NCBI RefSeq assembly: GCF_002803085.1
Contig: NZ_NNBJ01000008.1
Location: forward strand, 1-64,000
Length of the DNA stretch: 64,000 bases
Reading direction: 5' to 3'
Source: Streptomyces sp. CB01201
Lineage (GTDB): Bacteria > Actinomycetota > Actinomycetes > Streptomycetales > Streptomycetaceae
Position numbers and translations under genes: made by a program. The notes below the pieces were generated by a model. The model searched no databases. It was not told where the DNA came from and saw only the letters and a list, made by a program, of their open reading frames with translations. Shown here in pieces: positions 58,509 to 64,000 of the stretch (its first letter is position 1; the number at the start of each line of letters is the position of its first letter).

Positions 58509-59513
58509 CTAGGAGCGGTGTTCGCCGTGGTGGGGGCCGCAGTGGAAGGCGGACGCGGGCCGGGGTGCAGCTGTGGGCTGCGCGGCCGTCGCCCCCAGCA
58601 GTTCCGCGCACCGCACCCGCTTCGCGCTGTCGACGAGTTCGTCGCTGTCCGAGGCGGCGTTGGCCAGGCTCGCACAGCACACGGCCAGCAGCAGGGCGCC
58701 CGCCGCGAAGGGCAGGCTGCGGCGGGCGGGGGGCGGCGCGAGCAACGCCCTTACCCGCTGCGGCACTTCACCGCCGGTGGCCGCGAGGACTCCGGGGCTC
58801 CCCGCACCGGCGGACGCGAGGGCGGCCCGCCCGACGGCTCGGGCCACGACCGCCCGGTCCCCGACCCGTACCGCGGCCTCCTCGTCGGCCCAGCGTTCCA
58901 GGGCGAAGGCGCCGGCCTTGGCCAGCGGGCGCAGCAAGGGGTTGAGCGCGGCCGTGAGCTGCCACAGGCCGAGGAAGAGGTAGTGCCTGCCGCGCAGATG
59001 TGCCCGCTCGTGTGCCAGCAGGGCCGCGCGTTCCTCATTGCCGAGCCGGCGTAGCATCCCTCGGGACACGACGATCCGGCCGGGCGCGCCGGGCAGGGCG
59101 AAGGCCAGCGGGGCGTCGTCGTCGAGCACGCTCAGCTCGGTGTCGCCGGGCAGTTCGGCGCACTCCTTGCGGAACCGTACGATCTGGCGGACCTGGCGGA
59201 AGGCGGCCACGCTCAAGTTGCCTACGCCGACTGCCAGAACGAGCGCCCCGGCGACCGCGACGGTGACGTACACGGGATCCTGCGCGCGCACCGCGGCCGC
59301 CGACCAGTGGCCCTCGGCCGCGACTTGGGGGATCTGCGCGATGCCGGTGAACGCCAGAAGGGCGAGCGAGCCCGCCCAGCCGGCCGCCGTGACGAGTGCG
59401 GCGCAGGCCAGGGCCCATGCGGCGGGCCGCGGGGTGAGCCTGCGCGCCATCCGCGGCGCGAGCACGGTGAGCACGGTCGTGACGACGAACGGTATGTAGA
59501 CGCTGATCAGCAC
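58509..59513 (-). CDS. BlaR1/MecR1-like M56 membrane metallopeptidase
   Basis: The 334-residue membrane protein has three or four N-terminal hydrophobic segments and a cytosolic M56 zinc-peptidase domain with HERAH (HExxH) near residue 162 and a downstream ERWADEEA ligand region. In BlaR1-BlaI systems the peptidase cleaves or triggers loss of the BlaI repressor. There is no extracellular penicillin-binding domain here, so the signal differs from beta-lactams or is unknown. GTG 59513 lies 4 bases beyond the BlaI stop, giving an operon. The Cys/His-rich C-terminus is notable. Confidence 0.88.
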   Translation of the reverse strand: MLISVYIPFVVTTVLTVLAPRMARRLTPRPAAWALACAALVTAAGWAGSLALLAFTGIAQIPQVAAEGHWSAAAVRAQDPVYVTVAVAGALVLAVGVGNLSVAAFRQVRQIVRFRKECAELPGDTELSVLDDDAPLAFALPGAPGRIVVSRGMLRRLGNEERAALLAHERAHLRGRHYLFLGLWQLTAALNPLLRPLAKAGAFALERWADEEAAVRVGDRAVVARAVGRAALASAGAGSPGVLAATGGEVPQRVRALLAPPPARRSLPFAAGALLLAVCCASLANAASDSDELVDSAKRVRCAELLGATAAQPTAAPRPASAFHCGPHHGEHRS

Positions 59514-59517
59514 GGGC

Positions 59518-59952
59518 TCACCGTCCGCCGTCGAAGCGTTCGCCCCCGGCGTCCCCGACGTCCCCGACGTCGTGCCCGGACAGCAGCTGCTGTAGCAACT
59601 CCTCGTCCTGGGCGGAGAGTTCGGACACGAAGCGTGCCAGTACCGCCTCGCGGTCGGAGCCTTCCTCAAGGACGGACCGCATACGGCGGGCGGTGTGCGA
59701 CGCCTCGTCCCGGACGGGTGCGTAGGCGTAGCCGCGCCCCTCCCGCTGCCGTACGAGCATGGCCTTGTCGTGGAGACGGGACAGGATGGTGAGGACGGTC
59801 GTGTAGGCCAGCTCGCCCGGCAGCCGTTCCATCACCTGGCGGGCCGTCAGCGGGCCGTCGGCCGCCCACAGTGCGGCCAGCACATCGCTCTCCAGCGCGC
59901 CGCGTGCCCGCCTGCCGGACCCGGCAGGCTCTTCCCTCTTCGGGCCGTTCAC
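59518..59952 (-). CDS. BlaI/MecI/CopY-type repressor
   Basis: The 144-residue protein has the BlaI winged helix (LESDVLAALWAADGPLTARQVMERLPGELAYTTVLTILSRLHDKAMLVRQREGRGYAYAPV) and a C-terminal dimer region. GTG 59952 is preferred because GGGAGG lies 8 bases upstream; GTG 59958 is too close. It forms an operon with the M56 peptidase. Two dyads with the BlaI-type CTAC/GTAG core lie upstream and face a divergent envelope-polysaccharide operon. Confidence 0.9.
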   Translation of the reverse strand: MNGPKREEPAGSGRRARGALESDVLAALWAADGPLTARQVMERLPGELAYTTVLTILSRLHDKAMLVRQREGRGYAYAPVRDEASHTARRMRSVLEEGSDREAVLARFVSELSAQDEELLQQLLSGHDVGDVGDAGGERFDGGR

Positions 59953-60031
59953 CGCCACCGCCTCCCGTCACCCTTCGCCGTCCCTGTCCGATCGCGCGTC
60001 TCCGATCGAGCCGTCAGGCTACCCCGAGCAT

Positions 60032-60050
60032 CTCCTACTAGCTGTAGGAG
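60032..60050. promoter_or_regulatory. BlaI-type operator dyad 1
   Basis: CTCCTAC (60032-60038) and GTAGGAG (60044-60050) are perfect inverted repeats with a 5-base centre, matching the TAC(N)GTA core of BlaI/MecI operators. It lies 80 bases upstream of the BlaI gene. Confidence 0.6.
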
Positions 60051-60079
60051 GTATGCTCCGGGCTTCGACCTGCGAACTA

Positions 60080-60092
60080 CTACATCTTGTAG
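60080..60092. promoter_or_regulatory. BlaI-type operator dyad 2
   Basis: CTACA and TGTAG flank a TCT centre, close to the classic TACA(N)TGTA BlaI operator. It lies 37 bases upstream of the glycosyltransferase start, so it could control that operon. Confidence 0.6.
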
Positions 60093-60128
60093 AGTTGGCG
60101 CGCTCTCCCGATGGGCGGAGGACCACCC

Positions 60129-61523
60129 ATGCCCCAAGCCGGACGCACTCTCACCCGGCCCGCGCCCGCGGGCCCCCCGCCGCGCCCGCGTGGCGAGGCG
60201 GCCCCCTCCGGCCGGATCGCGATCGTCTCCGCGAGCATCGGCGCGGGGCACGACGGAGCGGCCGCCGAGCTGGCCCGCCGCCTCATGGCCGACGGCTTCA
60301 CCGTCGACCGTTACGACCTCCTGGACCTGCTGCCCGCTCGCTTCGGCCGGGCAGTCCAGGAGGGCTACCACCGTTTGCTCGTCCGGGCGCCGTGGGCCTA
60401 CCAGCGCATCTACGCCGGCACCGAGCGCGCCGGAGGCGGCGGTCCGGTGGCGCGCGCACTGCTGCGCACCGCGGAGAGCCGCGTGCTGGGCGCTCTCCGC
60501 CCCGGCACGGGTGCGGTCGTGTCCACCTATCCCGGAGCCAGCCGAGTGCTCGGCAATCTGCGCCGGTCCGGGCGGCTGACCGTCCCGGTCCTCACCTACC
60601 TCACCGACTTCTCGGTGCATCCCCTGTGGGTGGCGGACGGCGTGGACGTCCACCTCGCGGCCCACGCCGTGCCCGCCCGCCAGGCGCGGTCCGCCGGCGC
60701 CCTGGACGTGAGGGTGAGCGGCCCCGTCGCCGACCCGCGCTTCCGGCCGTGCGACCGCCGGGAACGCCTTCGGGCGCGGGCCCGTTTCGGACTCCCGCCG
60801 CACAGCCCGCTCGCCCTCCTGGTCGCGGGATCCTGGGGCGTCGGCCCGGTCCGGCAGGTGGCGCGGGAGGTGCACGACTGCGGCGCCGCGGTACCGGTCG
60901 TGGTCTGCGGCCGGAACGAGACGCTCGCCGCCCAGTTGCGGGCCGACGGCATCGAGCACGTCTACGGCTGGGTGGACGACATGCCCGGCCTGATGCACGC
61001 CGCCGACGTCCTCGTCCAGAACGCGGGCGGCCTCACCTCCCTGGAGGCGTTCGCCGCGGGGCTGCCCGTCGCGAGCTACCGCTGCATACCCGGCCACGGA
61101 CTCACCAACGCCGCGGCCCTGGACGAGGCGGGTGCGGCGGTGTGGATCGAGAATCCCGCCGACCTCAAGTCCGTACTGAACGATCTGATCGACGGGCCGC
61201 TCGGGCCCGATCGGCGAGCGGCGGGCCTCGGGCTGTTCGCCCAGTCGGCGGACGAAGGTCCGGCGGCCGAGATAGCCCGCGTGTACCGGGCCGGCCTGCA
61301 CCAAGCCGCCGTGCCGCCCGCCGCTCCACGCCGCCGGCGCCGCGCGTCCCGTCAGCTCGCCGTGACCGGCGTGGTCGCGTGCGCCGTGTGGGCCGGCGCC
61401 GTCGGCACCGCGGTCGCCACCTCGTACGGGGAACCCGTCCTCGCTCGCACCATCGGCCACGGCCTCGATCTGGACGACTTCGCCGGGCACCAGGGTGCCC
61501 ACCCGGAAGGTGGTCACTCGTGA
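60129..61523 (+). CDS. MGDG-synthase-like family glycosyltransferase
   Basis: The 464-residue protein has a GT-B fold of the monogalactosyldiacylglycerol synthase/MurG-like group: an N-terminal IVSASIGAGHDGAAAELARRL near residue 31 and a C-terminal donor site VQNAGGLTSLEAFAAGLPVASYRCIPGHG near residue 297. A hydrophobic segment near residue 405 may anchor it to the membrane. It probably transfers a sugar to a lipid or envelope acceptor. ATG 60129 follows GGAGG. It overlaps the deacetylase gene by GTGA and is preceded by BlaI-type dyads. Confidence 0.86.
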   Translation: MPQAGRTLTRPAPAGPPPRPRGEAAPSGRIAIVSASIGAGHDGAAAELARRLMADGFTVDRYDLLDLLPARFGRAVQEGYHRLLVRAPWAYQRIYAGTERAGGGGPVARALLRTAESRVLGALRPGTGAVVSTYPGASRVLGNLRRSGRLTVPVLTYLTDFSVHPLWVADGVDVHLAAHAVPARQARSAGALDVRVSGPVADPRFRPCDRRERLRARARFGLPPHSPLALLVAGSWGVGPVRQVAREVHDCGAAVPVVVCGRNETLAAQLRADGIEHVYGWVDDMPGLMHAADVLVQNAGGLTSLEAFAAGLPVASYRCIPGHGLTNAAALDEAGAAVWIENPADLKSVLNDLIDGPLGPDRRAAGLGLFAQSADEGPAAEIARVYRAGLHQAAVPPAAPRRRRRASRQLAVTGVVACAVWAGAVGTAVATSYGEPVLARTIGHGLDLDDFAGHQGAHPEGGHS

Positions 61524-62281
61524 GCCTCGCCCGCTCCCTGCGTATGGCCGCCCTGGCCACGCTGCCCGCCCTCGCCGCCGTTCACACGGCGCCGGTCATC
61601 TCGACGTTCGGGCCACTGCGCAACCGCGTGCTGCCCCGGCTCGCGGGGGTGGGCCGCCCGGACCATGTCGCCCTGACCTTCGACGACGGGCCGGACTTCC
61701 TCTCAACTCCCCTGTTCCTCAAGCTACTTGCCCGGCGCGACACACTCGCCACCTTCTTCCTGCTCGGCACCCAGGTGCACCGCTCGCCCGGCCTGGTCAG
61801 CGAGATCGCAGCCGCGGGTCACGAGATCGGCATCCACGGCTGGCGGCACCGCCCCCTGCTCCTGCGCGGCCCGCGCGCCACGTACGACGACTTCGCCCGC
61901 GCCCGCGACACGGTGGCGACGATCACCGGGCAGCGGCCCAGGCTCTTCCGGCCTCCGTACGGAGTCATGTCCGGTTCGGCTCACCTCGCCGCCCATCGGC
62001 TCGGCCTCACACCGGTGCTGTGGACGTGCTGGGGCGAGGACTGGACGGCTCGCGCCACCCCGGAGTCCGTCCACCGCACCGTCACCCGCGACCTGACGGG
62101 CGGCGGCACCATCCTCCTCCACGACTCCGACTGCACCTCGGCCCCCGGCGCCTGGCGCTCGGCCCTGGGCGCGCTGCCCCGCATCCTCGACACCTGCCAG
62201 GAGCGCGGCTTTCAGGTGGGAAGGCTGAGCGACCACGGCATGCCGGCGGGGGGTACCGCTCCGGCACAGCCGCATCGCTGA
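61520..62281 (+). CDS. Polysaccharide deacetylase (CE4 family)
   Basis: The 253-residue protein has the NodB/CE4 motifs LTFDDGPD (catalytic Asp and metal Asp), HGWRH (metal His pair) and RPPYGVMS, plus LLHDSD near the C-terminus. An N-terminal signal or anchor (LRMAALATLPALAAVHTAP) suggests an extracytoplasmic location. It would remove N- or O-acetyl groups from an envelope glycan. GTG 61520 is coupled to the glycosyltransferase, suggesting the two modify the same polymer. Confidence 0.9.
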   Translation: MSLARSLRMAALATLPALAAVHTAPVISTFGPLRNRVLPRLAGVGRPDHVALTFDDGPDFLSTPLFLKLLARRDTLATFFLLGTQVHRSPGLVSEIAAAGHEIGIHGWRHRPLLLRGPRATYDDFARARDTVATITGQRPRLFRPPYGVMSGSAHLAAHRLGLTPVLWTCWGEDWTARATPESVHRTVTRDLTGGGTILLHDSDCTSAPGAWRSALGALPRILDTCQERGFQVGRLSDHGMPAGGTAPAQPHR

Positions 62282-62341
62282 ACACACCCGCCGACGACGG
62301 CGGCCCCGAGTCAGGCTCCGTCCGCTGGGTACCCGGGTTCC

Positions 62342-62812
62342 ATGTCCGGACTACACGCACGTCCTACGAGCGTCCTCCACCGGCCTGCCCCCGTGGTGGA
62401 GGAGGCGTCCTCTCAGGCAGGGCGGCACCGGCGCCGCAGGGTGCTGGGCCGGCGATTTCGCCGCAGGCTCTTCGCCTACCGCGACATCGAGTTCCTCTCC
62501 ACCCATGTCCCGGGCGCCCCGGGCCCCGGTGAGGAACGGCTGCTCCTGGTCCACATTCGCCGGGTCGTCGGCCAGATCCACTACCGCACCTGCGGCCAGT
62601 GCGCCGAGGGCATGATCACCGGCATCGACATCGACGAGGCCCTCCACCGCACCGGCCTCGACACCCGCGCACTGTCCCACCTGCGCTCCCGCCACCCCGG
62701 CATCACCTGGCGCAGCAGCACCCGGACCCTGCGCAGCCGACGCGACCTCCTGCGACGCATGCGCATCCCGGCCGGCCGTACCGGCCCTGCCTGTACACAT
62801 GGTGAGCGGTGA
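62342..62812 (+). CDS. Hypothetical protein, 156 residues, Cys-pair motif
   Basis: The protein has a basic N-terminal 45 residues and a central HYRTCGQCAEGMITGIDIDEALHRTGLD segment with a CxxC pair, followed by SHLRSRHPGITWRSSTRTLRSRR. The context resembles a domain of GNAT-type proteins but lacks the acetyl-CoA loop. I do not recognise a function. The ATG at 62342 has no strong ribosome site. It follows the deacetylase by 60 bases. Confidence 0.6.
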   Translation: MSGLHARPTSVLHRPAPVVEEASSQAGRHRRRRVLGRRFRRRLFAYRDIEFLSTHVPGAPGPGEERLLLVHIRRVVGQIHYRTCGQCAEGMITGIDIDEALHRTGLDTRALSHLRSRHPGITWRSSTRTLRSRRDLLRRMRIPAGRTGPACTHGER

Positions 62813-63015
62813 CGCCGGCGTCCATCCCGCAGCCGCCCTGTTCCTGTTCAGGATCCCGTGCGCGCCGAGGGTGATGGACGACGCGGGCGCGGACGCAAAA
62901 ACGCGCTGACCGCCATACGGCACGCACGGTGCGTACGTACGGGCGGACAGCGCGAGGACGAAGATCCTGCCGGAGTGGGCCGGCGGACAGCGCATGCCGG
63001 GCCAAGCGGCTCGGA

Positions 63016-63936
63016 CTACGCGGTGGCGGGGTCGTCCACCAGGCCCGTGCGGAGCTTCGCAAGGATCTTGCTGAGCAGCCGGGAGACCTGCATCTGGGAG
63101 ACGCCGAGTTCGGTCCCGATCTGAGCCTGCGTCAGTTCCTGGCCGAACCGCATGCTCACTATGCGGCGTTCGCGGTCGCTGAGTTCCTCCATGAGCGGCC
63201 CCAGCGCGTTCAGGTCCTCGACCCGTTCCATGCCAGGATCCTCGGCGCCGATGAAGTCCGAGAGCGTACGGGCCTTGCCGCTCGCCGACTGCCCGCCCTC
63301 CTGGCTCTCGGCTGACGTGTCGAGGGAGCCGGCGGTGTATCCGTTGGCCGCGACGATGCCGTCGATGATCTCTTCCTCGTCCCGGCCGAGGTGCACGGCG
63401 AGTTCCCGCGGCGTCGGGTCGCGGTCCAGCTCGACGGCCAGGTACTCCTTGGCCTTGGCCAGCTCCGACCGGAGCTCCTGGAGCCGGCGCGGCACATGCA
63501 CGGACCAGGTCGTGTCGCGGAAGAACCGCTTGATCTCGCCCACGATGTAGGGAATCGCGAACGAGGTGAACTCGACCTCGCGCGCCAGGTCGAAGCGGTC
63601 GATCGCCTTGATCAGGCCGACCGTTCCGACCTGCACCACGTCCTCCATCTCGCCACTGCCCCGGTTGCGGAACCGGCCGGCCGCGAACCGTACGAGGGAC
63701 AGGTTCATCTCAATCAACGTGTTGCGCGCGTACTGGTACTCGCGCGTGCCTTCTTCGAGCACCTGGAGCCGGTCCAGGAAAAGCCTGGAAAGCACTCGGG
63801 CGTCCTTGGGAGCGACAGCGGAGCCGTCCTCGATCCACGGCAGTTCATCCTGGCCCCCGGGCGTCCCCCGGCGGGTGGAATCGGTCGCAGCGGTGCTCAC
63901 GGACAGGGTCACGGTGCCGCCTTTGATGGAAAGCAA
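63016..63936 (-). CDS. SigB/SigF-type alternative sigma factor (second copy)
   Basis: The 306-residue sigma factor has the same build as that at 51899: region 2 QYARNTLIEMNLSLVRFAAGRF, GTVGLIKAIDRFD and GEIKRFFRDTTWSVHVPRRLQEL, and region 4 LTQAQIGTELGVSQMQVSRLLSKIL. TTG 63936 is taken as start because AGGAGG lies 8 bases upstream; a GTG 4 or more codons downstream is possible. It is likely controlled by partner switching in the general stress response. The upstream region is cut by the window edge. Confidence 0.92.
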   Translation of the reverse strand: MLSIKGGTVTLSVSTAATDSTRRGTPGGQDELPWIEDGSAVAPKDARVLSRLFLDRLQVLEEGTREYQYARNTLIEMNLSLVRFAAGRFRNRGSGEMEDVVQVGTVGLIKAIDRFDLAREVEFTSFAIPYIVGEIKRFFRDTTWSVHVPRRLQELRSELAKAKEYLAVELDRDPTPRELAVHLGRDEEEIIDGIVAANGYTAGSLDTSAESQEGGQSASGKARTLSDFIGAEDPGMERVEDLNALGPLMEELSDRERRIVSMRFGQELTQAQIGTELGVSQMQVSRLLSKILAKLRTGLVDDPATA

Positions 63937-64000
63937 TGTGTGCACCTCCTGCCCGCTCGGCCGACATCCATGTGCCCGCGGCCCGCTTTCCCCGAGACGG

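Overview
The window is high-GC actinomycete DNA. GTG and TTG starts, GTGA/ATGA-coupled operons, a WhiB-like factor, SigB/SigF-type sigma factors, SpoIIE-type phosphatases and many secreted hydrolases all point to Streptomyces or a close relative. No rRNA, tRNA, CRISPR array, insertion sequence or prophage gene was seen. Every product call below rests on reading motifs by eye; no database search was possible.

The most distinctive region (about 18.4-31.1 kb) is a compact thiopeptide (thiazolyl-peptide) biosynthetic cluster. A 63-residue precursor peptide is transcribed leftward, with a proposed core SFCCAPPPNCCNCSCS. Diverging from it, and largely translationally coupled, are a leader-binding (RRE) protein, a SagB-type azoline dehydrogenase, a split tRNA-Glu-dependent dehydratase (LanB-type glutamylation protein plus separate elimination protein), a pyridine (aza-[4+2]) synthase with a repetitive C-terminal tail, a second SagB-type dehydrogenase, a second RRE protein and a YcaO cyclodehydratase. 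If the first and fourteenth core residues (both Ser) form the pyridine, the macrocycle would be 38-membered, larger than the 26-35-membered rings I know. No resistance, export or pathway-specific regulator gene is recognisable inside the operon. A WhiB-like gene follows it.

Left flank (0-18.3 kb): a PAS-GAF-PP2C phosphatase, a PEP mutase/isocitrate lyase family enzyme, two secreted class C beta-lactamase-like serine hydrolases, a secreted ricin-A-like ribosome-inactivating protein, an alpha/beta hydrolase, an extended ECF sigma factor, a GNAT acetyltransferase, a HemN-like radical SAM protein, a secreted GH16 glucanase behind a CebR-like box, a carboxylesterase, a metallo-beta-lactamase-fold hydrolase divergent from an MmyB-type regulator across 26-bp tandem repeats, and a secreted phospholipase D of the sphingomyelinase-D fold.

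Right of the cluster (31-43.6 kb): a Tat-exported purple acid phosphatase, a frameshifted response regulator, a MarR-MFS pair with a perfect palindromic operator, a secreted I36-type peptidase inhibitor, and a six-gene RsbR-RsbS-RsbT-type stressosome operon ending in a histidine kinase and a receiver-PP2C phosphatase. This operon and the later STAS, anti-sigma kinase and sigma genes form a partner-switching network for the general stress response.

Far right (43.7-64 kb): an adenylosuccinate-lyase-family enzyme, an orphan MurE-like ligase, a D-threonine-aldolase-like enzyme preceded by a relic of ornithine cyclodeaminase and a YheO-type regulator, a stress cassette (CsbD, hydrophobic peptide, STAS, anti-sigma ATPase, sigma factor), MerR, BrkB, MarR/cupin with palindromic operator, an inositol-monophosphatase-like protein with altered metal ligands, a DUF998/TetR pair, a BlaR1/BlaI pair with BlaI-type dyads facing a glycosyltransferase-polysaccharide deacetylase operon, and a second SigB-like sigma gene at the edge.
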